Source: Pedobacter sp. Leaf194 (GTDB lineage Bacteria > Bacteroidota > Bacteroidia > Sphingobacteriales > Sphingobacteriaceae). From it: DNA of 64,000 nucleotides. Numbering within the stretch: position 1 is the stretch's first letter; every line of letters starts with the position of its first letter. Both the position numbers and the translations under genes were made by a program. The stretch lies in the NCBI RefSeq assembly GCF_001423945.1, contig NZ_LMPU01000001.1, forward strand, positions 394,373-458,372, read 5' to 3'. Below are positions 18,201 through 26,181 of the stretch, piece after piece. The notes beneath the pieces were generated by a model. That model was given only the letters and a program-made list of their open reading frames with translations, was not told where the DNA came from and ran no database searches.

Positions 18201-19388
18201 TTATTTCTCCATAAATCCGATTGTGCCACCTACCCAGTCGAAGTCTGCATTGTAGCGCACACCTATCATTTTACCTCTACTTAAGCGACCCAGGTTAGTG
18301 CAAAGTTGCGGTTCTCCATCGTCGGGCCATAAATACATCATCCTAATTTCGGCTTTTACACCCCCGTCGGGCGACTGGACAACAGGTTGGTAGATTACTT
18401 TTCTTTGAAGAATCCAGTTTTCGGGGTCAGTTATGTTGCTAATGTCAGCTCCTGACACATCAATTATTACACCCATTCCTGCGAACGAAAACAGTGGTTT
18501 CAGCACATAATTTTCCAAGTCTTTTGGTATACTTTCAACCTGATTCAAAAAACGGGTTTCGGGCACAAACTTGCTGTTTAAAAACGGCATGGTGTACTTA
18601 CTTATCCTATAAAACCAGTTTGGGTGCGTTACCCACTCAATATCCAATTCCTCCCTCGGATCGAAACTTTGTTTAAATACATCCGCATTTTCTGCTACCT
18701 CATCAAATATTAATCGATTGTAGATTCTTTTTAGCTGAATTTTCCTGCCATCTTCCTCGTAAAACAGTTGCTTTCCAATTTTTTTAATGTCTTCTAACGC
18801 CAGGATTTTAATACCCAGCATTTTTTGGGTTACAAAAAAATCAATTGCCGTTTTCTGGTTTGTAGCATCAACATCCATTATGGCAACTTCGTGCGGTTGG
18901 TGCTTGCCTATAATAACTTCCCTGAAAAGGTTAATATATTTTTCCTCATCATAGCCATTTAGAAAATGACTTGTTGAACCATCAATGTCAAAACATTTTC
19001 GGAACGTGTTTGCTAAATGAACTTGAAAACCATAAAGCGAAGGAAAACCTTGCATTTCAATCAGCATTGGCACGAGCTGGCCGGTTTCGTCTTTACAAAT
19101 GCCAAAATCAAAAGTTAAGAAATGAGGCTGCTTATTTTCATTTGGCACTTTCCAATCTTTCGGAATTGCCTTTTCAGTAAGCTCCTTGAAATTTGGCTGT
19201 TTAATTAATGATATAATCTCTTCGCCCGCCGCAATCAGCTTTTCTTTAAGTGCCTTCGGAACGAAAATGGGCGTTTCAGCAACGCGAAAAGGTATTTCCA
19301 AGAAACCACTCTCCAATTCTGTTATGAAGTTTTTGTATTTTTTTTCTGTAAACTGCTGGTTGTATTTTTGGCGTTGTGCAGGTATCAT
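18201..19388 (-). CDS. Putative circularly permuted ATP-grasp amidoligase
   Basis: A 395-residue protein with ATP-grasp-like motifs. The nucleotide-binding lysine strand VLKPLFSFAGMGVIIDV lies near residue 295, and the hinge-like WILQRKVIYQPVV near 325. The metal-ligand-like segment MLIEMQGFPSLYGFQ is at 108-122, before them. That order, together with RIYNRLIFDE near 221, is what circularly permuted ATP-grasp enzymes (glutathionylspermidine-synthetase type) show. Such enzymes join a carboxylate to an amine through an acyl phosphate. It is the last gene of an operon with a GATase, a YbdK-type ligase and a second ATP-grasp enzyme. Substrate unknown; the permuted topology is my inference from motif order. 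Confidence 0.7.
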   Translation of the reverse strand: MIPAQRQKYNQQFTEKKYKNFITELESGFLEIPFRVAETPIFVPKALKEKLIAAGEEIISLIKQPNFKELTEKAIPKDWKVPNENKQPHFLTFDFGICKDETGQLVPMLIEMQGFPSLYGFQVHLANTFRKCFDIDGSTSHFLNGYDEEKYINLFREVIIGKHQPHEVAIMDVDATNQKTAIDFFVTQKMLGIKILALEDIKKIGKQLFYEEDGRKIQLKRIYNRLIFDEVAENADVFKQSFDPREELDIEWVTHPNWFYRISKYTMPFLNSKFVPETRFLNQVESIPKDLENYVLKPLFSFAGMGVIIDVSGADISNITDPENWILQRKVIYQPVVQSPDGGVKAEIRMMYLWPDDGEPQLCTNLGRLSRGKMIGVRYNADFDWVGGTIGFMEK

Positions 19389-19450
19389 TATTTATTGTTT
19401 TGATTTCGCAAAGAGTGCTTGCTGAAAACTAGATTAATCTGTTATATGAC

Positions 19451-20278
19451 TTATGCTTCCTGCAAATTTCCTATTGCCTTGTTTAAAAAATTTGGTAAAA
19501 TAACACGCTGTGTCAATACAATCCTGGCCGGATCATCAAGACTGTTAAGCATGTCAAGATACTTTTGCTCGCCATGCAGGCCGATAATCGCTTGCTTTAT
19601 TTCCTCTTGCAGTAAGTACATTTTCATTCCAACAGGGTCTGCTTCCGGATGGAATTGTGTGCCAATAATTTCATCAGAAAAACGGATAGACATCATGCAT
19701 CTTTCCAAATCGACATGTTTTCGTTCTTTTTCTATCGCCAGGAGCTTTGCCTTTTTTGCTTCAAAAGCAGCAAAGTCTGGTTCAATAACCTGCCAGTCTC
19801 TGCTATCAACAGAAAAGAAAGGATTTGTGATGCCATCGAAAATTTCATCCTGCTCACCATCCTCAGTTAAAGTGATGGGGAATATTCCAAAGGCATTCGA
19901 GCGTCTTTCGGTAACATTTCCCAATCCGAATTTTCTACATGCCAGTTGAAAAGAATGGCAAATTAAAAATGCATATTTCTTTTGTTCCTCGCTTGAAGCA
20001 TTGAAAGCTTCTATTTCATCTAACAGGTTAAAAAAGTCGTTTTCCCATTTTTCACCCTTACTTTCAAGTGGGCTGCCGGGCCCTCCGCTCGAAATGTAAG
20101 TGTCATAGTCGATTCCCGGAATTTCTCCTTTTTGCCTCAAATCGAAAATATCGAAAGTGAGGTTAATATTATTTTCGTGTCTAAATCGGGATAAAATTTC
20201 CTGAATTCCCCGCATACCCTGATTAGGTGCGCCGTTATTCATGTCAATAACGGCGACCTTTAAATCTCTTTTATCCAT
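19451..20278 (-). CDS. Class I glutamine amidotransferase-like protein
   Basis: A 275-residue class I GATase fold. The nucleophile is Cys107 in FLICHSFQLACRK, and His210/Glu212 in GTQFHPEADP complete the triad. ISSGGPGSP near residue 62 forms the oxyanion region. The nucleophile elbow reads C-H-S-F rather than the usual G-x-C-x-G, so the enzyme is a divergent subgroup. It may supply ammonia to the ligases next to it or hydrolyse gamma-glutamyl bonds, as gamma-glutamyl hydrolase-type relatives do. The start codon is 8 bases downstream of the YbdK-like stop, and the permuted ATP-grasp gene follows after 62 bases. It has no fused synthetase domain, so it must act alone or with the neighbouring ligases. 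Confidence 0.8.
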   Translation of the reverse strand: MDKRDLKVAVIDMNNGAPNQGMRGIQEILSRFRHENNINLTFDIFDLRQKGEIPGIDYDTYISSGGPGSPLESKGEKWENDFFNLLDEIEAFNASSEEQKKYAFLICHSFQLACRKFGLGNVTERRSNAFGIFPITLTEDGEQDEIFDGITNPFFSVDSRDWQVIEPDFAAFEAKKAKLLAIEKERKHVDLERCMMSIRFSDEIIGTQFHPEADPVGMKMYLLQEEIKQAIIGLHGEQKYLDMLNSLDDPARIVLTQRVILPNFLNKAIGNLQEA

Positions 20279-20286
20279 GATAAAAA

Positions 20287-21387
20287 TTACTTTGCGCCTA
20301 TAAGTGTTTGAGTAGTAATATAATCTACTACCGATTCAAAGTTACCAGTTTGTTGGTAAACTGCCAACTGTCTATCAGCACCGGTGCCGTGCTCAAGTAT
20401 TTTATGAACGTATTCCAGGTCGTTTCTACAGCCTAAATCATCCACAACATCATCCACAAAATCGAGCAGTTCTAACACCAGATTACGGCAATTCACTTCC
20501 ATTTCTTTGCCAAAATCAATTAAATTTCCGTCAATGCCGTACCGGGCAGCACGCCATTTATTTTCGTTAATTAATGCTCGTGAATAACTGATGAACTCCA
20601 TGTTTTGCAAACGAAGTTTGTACAGTTTAGCACATAAAGCCTGAAATAAGGCTGTAAAAGCCATTGTTTCGTCAATTAACATAGGACAATCACAAATGCG
20701 GAACTCAACGGTATCGAAAAAGGGATGCACCCGTATATCCCACCAGATTTTCTTCGCATTATCCATGCAATTAGTCTTAATCAGGAGCTTTACATAGTTA
20801 TCGTAATCTTCTATACTGTTAAAAATGTCGGGAATGCCGGTACGTGGAAATTTGTCGAAAATTTTAGTCCTGAAGGATTTGTAGCCAGTATTCCTAGATT
20901 CCCAAAAAGGAGAATTGGTTGACAATGCAAACACGTGTGGTAGAAAATACCTTACCTGATTTGCAATGTGTATGGCTAACTCCCGGGATTGAAAACCTAC
21001 GTGGACGTGCAATCCAAAAATTAGATTTGAGCGGGCAGCTTCCTGCAGCTCATTCACAATTTCATTATAGCGGGGATGTTCCGTAATCAATTGTTTTTCC
21101 CAATGTGAAAATGGGTGTGTACCTGCAGCTCCTATTCTTAGCCCTTGTTCGCCCGCCAGTTGTGAAACCGTATACCTCAACTGAGAAATTTCTTTACGGG
21201 CTTCTTCTGTAGTTTTACAAATTCCGGTGCCAACCTCTACAACTGCCTGATGCATTTCTGCCTTCACTTGGTCTTTGTGAATTTTTTGTGCTGCTTCTAC
21301 AATTTTTTGGTCATGTGAGGTAAGTTCCCTGGTAACGGGATCAACTACCATGTACTCTTCCTCAATGCCAAGCGTGAATTCGTTCAT
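20287..21387 (-). CDS. YbdK-type carboxylate-amine ligase (GCS2 family)
   Basis: A 366-residue member of the glutamate-cysteine ligase family 2 (COG2170, YbdK) with a glutamine-synthetase-like fold. It opens with FTLGIEEEYMVVDP, carrying the metal-binding glutamates. Further blocks are AEMHQAVVEVGTGIC, NLIFGLHVHVGF, WWDIRVHPFFDTVEFRICD and RAARYGIDGNLIDF, all typical. YbdK of E. coli has weak gamma-glutamylcysteine ligase activity, but most family members have unknown amine substrates. It is third of five genes in the operon, 27 bases from the upstream ATP-grasp gene and 8 from the GATase gene. Product identity is not predictable. Confidence 0.88.
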   Translation of the reverse strand: MNEFTLGIEEEYMVVDPVTRELTSHDQKIVEAAQKIHKDQVKAEMHQAVVEVGTGICKTTEEARKEISQLRYTVSQLAGEQGLRIGAAGTHPFSHWEKQLITEHPRYNEIVNELQEAARSNLIFGLHVHVGFQSRELAIHIANQVRYFLPHVFALSTNSPFWESRNTGYKSFRTKIFDKFPRTGIPDIFNSIEDYDNYVKLLIKTNCMDNAKKIWWDIRVHPFFDTVEFRICDCPMLIDETMAFTALFQALCAKLYKLRLQNMEFISYSRALINENKWRAARYGIDGNLIDFGKEMEVNCRNLVLELLDFVDDVVDDLGCRNDLEYVHKILEHGTGADRQLAVYQQTGNFESVVDYITTQTLIGAK

Positions 21388-21414
21388 TTTAGTAATATTT
21401 GGTTATAATCCCTT

Positions 21415-22491
21415 TTATTTTATTGGCTTTTTCTTTGCCACTGGTTTTGTTTCTGCTTTAGGTGCAGCCTTTGCCTTCGCAGTTGCTGGCGCTGCTTTGG
21501 CTTTTGGCGCATCAATTTTTGGTGTAGCAGCTTTTGCCACTAACGGCTTGCCTGCAACAGAAGTTTTAATGTATTCGCCCCAGGTTAGGTTATCCTGTCC
21601 GGGTTTTTGTGCTTTTGCTCTTTCAATTGCGTAGTTCGCTGTGGTTTCTACCACCCAGTCAAAGTTTTCCTGGCCAACACTCTTAATGTCGGCATCAGGC
21701 GCCGGGTTGCAGAAATCGATAGCAATCGGCACGCCATCCCGCACCGCGAACTCAACGGTATTAAAATCGTAACCCAGGTATTGACACAGTTTTAAAGTAT
21801 ATTCTTCTACTGTTTTTAACAACTTCGGATCTGGTGTTTTTCCATCAACCGCATAACGTAAATGATGCGGGTTACGAGGCTCGTACTGCATAATGCGCAC
21901 GTGCTTTCCACCTATGCAATAACACCTGAAATAATCATCAAAAATAATTTCTTCCTGTAATAGCATTACCAATTGTTCGGTTCCACCATGTTTATCAAAA
22001 AAGTCTTCTTTATCGTGAAGCTTATAAACATCTCTCCATCCGCCACCGTCATAAGGTTTCATATAAGCTGGAAAACCTACATAATCGAAAATTGCATCCC
22101 AGTTAAGTGGCATGGTTAGGTTCGAAAACGATTCTCCTGAAGTGCCTGTTGGGTGTTGGCGAGAAGGGATTAGCGCTGTTTTCGGTACAGGAACACCAAT
22201 TTGTTCTGCAAGGGCATTGTTAAAAAACTTTTCATCGGCGCTCCACCAAAAAGGATTGTTAATTACGGCTGTGCCTGTAATGGCTGCATTTTTTAACGAT
22301 GCACGGTAAAATGGAACATCCTGCGAGATGCGATCGATGATAACTGCGTAATCGAGCGGCGTATTTTGCAATATCTTCTCTATTTTAACAGGTTCTGCTG
22401 TAATTCCTTTTTCTGCTTTTTGATTAATTCTCTCTACAACGGCTTCAGGAAAAGAACGTTCCTGGCCAAATAAAATCCCTATTTTTTTCAT
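21415..22491 (-). CDS. ATP-grasp (RimK/D-Ala ligase-like) ligase with basic Ala/Lys/Pro tail
   Basis: A 358-residue ATP-grasp enzyme in canonical order: a preATP-grasp start KKIGILFGQERSFPEAVVE, the lysine and glycine loop at YMKPYDGGGWRDVYKL (143-157), LLQEEIIFDDYFRCYCIGG, then D259 and N262 in IAIDFCNPAPDADI as metal ligands. From about residue 312 to the end runs a low-complexity tail of Lys, Ala and Pro (A-P-K-A-K-A-like repeats), unlike the catalytic domain and resembling histone H1-like tails. It may bind nucleic acid, act as a linker or be a slippage product. Second gene of the operon, after the esterase-like gene. The ligase role is well supported; the substrates are not. Confidence 0.82.
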   Translation of the reverse strand: MKKIGILFGQERSFPEAVVERINQKAEKGITAEPVKIEKILQNTPLDYAVIIDRISQDVPFYRASLKNAAITGTAVINNPFWWSADEKFFNNALAEQIGVPVPKTALIPSRQHPTGTSGESFSNLTMPLNWDAIFDYVGFPAYMKPYDGGGWRDVYKLHDKEDFFDKHGGTEQLVMLLQEEIIFDDYFRCYCIGGKHVRIMQYEPRNPHHLRYAVDGKTPDPKLLKTVEEYTLKLCQYLGYDFNTVEFAVRDGVPIAIDFCNPAPDADIKSVGQENFDWVVETTANYAIERAKAQKPGQDNLTWGEYIKTSVAGKPLVAKAATPKIDAPKAKAAPATAKAKAAPKAETKPVAKKKPIK

Positions 22492-22577
22492 TGGTACTGT
22501 TTTAAGTTTAAATGTGTAACTGCTTTATTGGTTAATTGTTTTGAAAACCAACGCGGTTAATTTTATGTCGAATTTTT

Positions 22578-23285
22578 TTAAAGTTGTGCGATGTAATTCG
22601 GGAACATTTCACGCCAAACCGGCCAATCGTGGTCGGCATTCTGGCGAATGTCTAACCAATGGTTTATACCTTTTTGAGTCAAAATTCCCGATAGTCTTTC
22701 ATTGTCTGGCCTGCACATATCTCTATCGGTTGTGCCCAAAACAATTTTCATGTAATGTAATTCCGGGTTGCTGTTGTTCATCAGGTTATCTACCGGGTTG
22801 TTAAAATACACATCGTCGTTATAAAAGCCATCTAACTGGCCGGTAATGTCGAATGCGCCACTCATGCTAAACATATGGCTAACCAACCACGGGTGCCGAA
22901 ATGCGAAATTTGCAGCGTGATAACCGCCAAAACTACAGCCGGCAGTTATAAGTTTGTTATGTCCGGTTTCATGCCTGGCCAAAGGTGCTACTTCCTCCAG
23001 TAGATACTTATCGTACCAAATGTGATTTTTTACTCTATCGGCGGGATGTATGCTTTTGTTGTACCAGCTTAATTTGTCTATGCCATCCGGACAATAAATC
23101 TTAATTTTTCCTTCGTTGATAAATCCTTCAACAGAATCTATTAATTTAAAGTCTTTGTTTTCGAAATATCGGCCCATACTCGTCGGGAACAGCAGAATAG
23201 GGATACCGCCGTGACCAAAGATGAGCATGTCGATTTCAGCACTTAGATTTGGGCTGTACCACTTTTTATGTTCTTCTTTAACCAT
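22578..23285 (-). CDS. Putative esterase (alpha/beta hydrolase, COG4947-like)
   Basis: A 235-residue alpha/beta hydrolase. The nucleophile elbow is G-C-S-F-G-G with Ser118, and His219 in ADHDWPVW is the likely catalytic base. An acidic residue near 187 (GTTDRD) could complete the triad. The start of the protein (WYSPNLSAEIDMLIFGHGG) resembles the small esterase group found with ATP-grasp and YbdK genes. It is the first gene of the minus-strand operon, 86 bases before the ATP-grasp ligase. It could release, transfer or trim the product by ester or amide hydrolysis. No signal peptide is present, so it acts in the cytoplasm. Confidence 0.78.
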   Translation of the reverse strand: MVKEEHKKWYSPNLSAEIDMLIFGHGGIPILLFPTSMGRYFENKDFKLIDSVEGFINEGKIKIYCPDGIDKLSWYNKSIHPADRVKNHIWYDKYLLEEVAPLARHETGHNKLITAGCSFGGYHAANFAFRHPWLVSHMFSMSGAFDITGQLDGFYNDDVYFNNPVDNLMNNSNPELHYMKIVLGTTDRDMCRPDNERLSGILTQKGINHWLDIRQNADHDWPVWREMFPNYIAQL

Positions 23286-23383
23286 ACAAAAAAATTGAAT
23301 GTTTTAAGATAGATAATTAATTCTACAAAATGAATGTTAAATGTTTTAAAATGGAGCGTAGTGTAAAAATTGATTGCTGATAA

Positions 23384-23412
23384 TTGATAGTTTATCAAGA
23401 TTTGTACCTTTG
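23384..23412 (+). promoter_or_regulatory. Putative Bacteroidota promoter (TTG-N18-TACCTTTG)
   Basis: TTG at 23384-23386 and TACCTTTG at 23405-23412, separated by 18 bases, fit the Bacteroidota -33/-7 consensus 44 bases before the esterase start at 23457. Confidence 0.5.
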
Positions 23413-23456
23413 CACAAATAGTAAGGCGTTGCCGGGTGATATGGGATTAGAATATT

Positions 23457-24266
23457 ATGTACACTACAATTTTATCAGTAAAAGTTAACATCAGTAAATT
23501 TAAAGTGCCTTCTGCTTATTTAAAGCGTGAAGTAGAGATAGATATTTATGCGCCTGAAGGAATTTTAGGCAACGAAAAAATAGAGCTTCTTTTTCTAAAT
23601 GATGGCCAGGATGTTGCCAAAATGAACTTTACGAAGGTTTTGGAAGAAGCTCACCACAATAAGCGTAACCACCGGTTAATTGTAGTCGCGATTAGCGCCT
23701 CTACAGATCGTTTAATGGAATATGGTATTGCTAATGAGCCCGATTTTAAAGGTCGAGGCGCAAAAGCCGATCTGTATGCAGATTTTGTTGTTAAAGAACT
23801 TTTACCTTTTGTGAAGAAAAAAATTGCAATGCCAATAAGCGGAAAAGTTGGTTTTGCAGGGTTTTCTTTAGGCGGTTTGTCTGCTTTTGATGTGGCCTGG
23901 AAAAATCCATCAGTTTTTGATGTTATTGGAGTTTTTTCAGGAGCCTTCTGGTGGCGAAAAAAAGACCTGGCTAATGGCTACACCGATGCTGACCGGATTT
24001 TACATTCGATGATTGATTCCAGTACTACAAAACCAGATATGAAATTCTGGCTGATGACAGGCACAGAAGATGAAAAAGCAGATCGTAATAAAAATTTAAT
24101 TATCGATTCGATAGACGATACGATTGATGTTGTAAAATTACTTTTGAAGAAAGGCTACAAACGTCCCGAAAACATTTTTTATTATGAAAAGGTTGGCGGA
24201 AAGCATGATGTTCCAACCTGGGAAACTGCGATGCCAGCCTTTTTAGATTATGCTTTCGAGGTGTAA
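23457..24266 (+). CDS. Putative esterase (Fes/esterase D-like alpha/beta hydrolase)
   Basis: A 269-residue cytoplasmic alpha/beta hydrolase of the putative esterase family (COG2382/COG2819-like). The nucleophile is Ser137 in GFAGFSLGG, an acidic residue is available around E204-D205 in TGTEDE, and His250 lies in GGKHDVPTW. The early block LLFLNDGQDV is typical of Fes/IroE-type esterases. It is divergent from the amidoligase operon that starts with another esterase, so the two hydrolases face each other over about 170 bases and may share regulation. The target may be the operon product, but this is inferred from position only. Confidence 0.82.
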   Translation: MYTTILSVKVNISKFKVPSAYLKREVEIDIYAPEGILGNEKIELLFLNDGQDVAKMNFTKVLEEAHHNKRNHRLIVVAISASTDRLMEYGIANEPDFKGRGAKADLYADFVVKELLPFVKKKIAMPISGKVGFAGFSLGGLSAFDVAWKNPSVFDVIGVFSGAFWWRKKDLANGYTDADRILHSMIDSSTTKPDMKFWLMTGTEDEKADRNKNLIIDSIDDTIDVVKLLLKKGYKRPENIFYYEKVGGKHDVPTWETAMPAFLDYAFEV

Positions 24267-24279
24267 GCTTTTTAAATCT

Positions 24280-26043
24280 TCACCGTTTCGGATAGGTGTT
24301 TATCCATTGCGTTCCTCTGCTGCGAATTGCGGCATAACTTAATTGCTGTATGCTTTTGCCGAGCAAGGCCAACTGTGGTTTACTTAGTCGCAAACTGGAA
24401 AAGGTTATTTTATCTGCCCAAAAAATTACGTCTGCGTTCTTTTTTACGTTAACATCTGCAGGTAAAGGCTTCCTGAAACTGAAAACAAATTTTGGGTTGT
24501 TATTATCAACTGATTTTGTTGCATAATTAACGTATAACGCAAAATCTGCCTCGCCGGGAGTGTTTACGAGTTTGATGCTCTGTTCCTTACTGAGGTTAAA
24601 TTTAACTACGTTCGCAATATCTGATGGCAAAGCCATCAATACAAAAAATTCGTTTTGTTTTACAATCTTCGAAATTTCCAGGCCTGAATTTTTCTGATTA
24701 TTGAATAAGAAAGTCGCTGCGGCTCGGTTGTCGTTGAAGTTAAAATAGTCCTGATAAGTTTTTTTTTTTGTAAAGGGCAAAACCTGCTTGTTAAACAAAT
24801 CCATATACGCTGCCGATTTTAGCGTTGATGCAGGTATGTAAATTTTTATTATCGGTTTGGATGTTCGGTACCTGTCTGACATAAATAAGGTGTCGCCATT
24901 TTCAATTTTAACTTTTGGGGAAATGAATCCCGTAGCGCTATCAGGATACACTTTTGAGATTGTAAAACGTATTGCCTTATTTTTCGTTGTAAAAATGTTT
25001 CCAACCATAACGTCGTCTTTAGCACCAACATCTACAGTCAATTTGCCAGGCCGGGCGTTAATTACCCTCGTTTGAAGTACCGGAATTGTTTTCTGAACGG
25101 GTAAGCCTATAAAATTTAATTTATCCCGCGATAATGTATCGTACCGAAACCCAGGCCTTTGCTGTAAATTCTGCACAACATCGATATCATTTTTTATCCT
25201 TGCAATAACTTCTGCAAGCGTTAGATCGACATTGCTCTTCTCAAAAACATTTATAACTGCTTTCGTAAAAGCGCCATGCGGTTTGCCGCCTTCATCCCAA
25301 ATTTCTACGGCTTTTTGGGCCCAGGAGCAGGCAGCCAAGTTTGCGAAACGGGAATTCCGTGTTTCTGAGGGGCGAGCTATTACTGCTTGATCATTTACTG
25401 TAAGCGTTTGGTTAAGTTTGTAAGACCTTAAATCAATTACGCCAACCGGAACCGTTTTGTTTGTAACAACATCTACTTTGCGGTAAGGATTATGATAAAC
25501 AGGCGGTGGAGGCGCCATAGACATATTTTCGCTGTAACAACAATCCAGAATTGAGGTGAGCGTTACTTTGTTTTGTACGAAACGGTTAAAAAGCAGTTTG
25601 AGCGTGTTATCTCTAACCAGGCATTCATAGTTGGGTGTATATAAATCGCTCATGCAAATGGCCTGATTATAACCTTGCTTTACAAAATCTAATTTATTTC
25701 CGGGGTTGATAGTATAAATGCCGTGCCCGCAAAAAAAGAAAACCGCAACATCCCCAGGTTTACTTTTTTCGAGGATATTCTCCATTGCATCTATAAATGT
25801 TTTCTGAGTCGCTTGCGCATTAAGTAATGTTTTTACATTTTCTTTCGGGAAAGAAAAACGGTTTATTAAAAGCGATTTCATGCTTATGGCATCATTTACG
25901 CAGCCTTTTAAACTGTATTTGGCACTCTTTACACCGGGCTTATCGTAATACTCATTTATGCCAACAATTACTGCATATTTATTTTGGGCAAAGCCCGATA
26001 AACAGGAAGGCAACAACAGGAATAAATGCAGAAATATTTTCAT
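24280..26043 (-). CDS. Secreted caspase-family (metacaspase-like) protease
   Basis: A 587-residue protein with a signal peptide (about 1-19) and an N-terminal C14 caspase domain (about 20-310). The dyad is intact: His107 in FFFCGHG and Cys169 in ILDCCYS. The KYAVIVGINEY entry strand and LKGCVNDA also fit. The C-terminal 270 residues are a beta-rich region without a recognised family (VDVGAKDDVMVGNIF and onward), perhaps binding or regulatory. Bacterial caspase homologues (orthocaspases) cleave after Arg/Lys or act in stress and death pathways; the target here is unknown. It is transcribed divergently from a TPR membrane protein gene. Confidence 0.85.
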   Translation of the reverse strand: MKIFLHLFLLLPSCLSGFAQNKYAVIVGINEYYDKPGVKSAKYSLKGCVNDAISMKSLLINRFSFPKENVKTLLNAQATQKTFIDAMENILEKSKPGDVAVFFFCGHGIYTINPGNKLDFVKQGYNQAICMSDLYTPNYECLVRDNTLKLLFNRFVQNKVTLTSILDCCYSENMSMAPPPPVYHNPYRKVDVVTNKTVPVGVIDLRSYKLNQTLTVNDQAVIARPSETRNSRFANLAACSWAQKAVEIWDEGGKPHGAFTKAVINVFEKSNVDLTLAEVIARIKNDIDVVQNLQQRPGFRYDTLSRDKLNFIGLPVQKTIPVLQTRVINARPGKLTVDVGAKDDVMVGNIFTTKNKAIRFTISKVYPDSATGFISPKVKIENGDTLFMSDRYRTSKPIIKIYIPASTLKSAAYMDLFNKQVLPFTKKKTYQDYFNFNDNRAAATFLFNNQKNSGLEISKIVKQNEFFVLMALPSDIANVVKFNLSKEQSIKLVNTPGEADFALYVNYATKSVDNNNPKFVFSFRKPLPADVNVKKNADVIFWADKITFSSLRLSKPQLALLGKSIQQLSYAAIRSRGTQWINTYPKR

Positions 26044-26181
26044 TTTGGGATGATTAAAATTAGATGGATCGCGTGTAAAAAAGCTCGGGGGAAGGTAAAA
26101 GATTACGACCGGAAAATATGCGAAAGAATTATAGGGCTAACTCTAAATATTATATTAAATTTAATACATAATTCCCTAAAA

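Noticed and set aside
19419..19949. A long antisense open frame across the amidotransferase gene
   Set aside because: The opposite strand carries a complete GATase with catalytic residues; the antisense frame has no recognisable domain.
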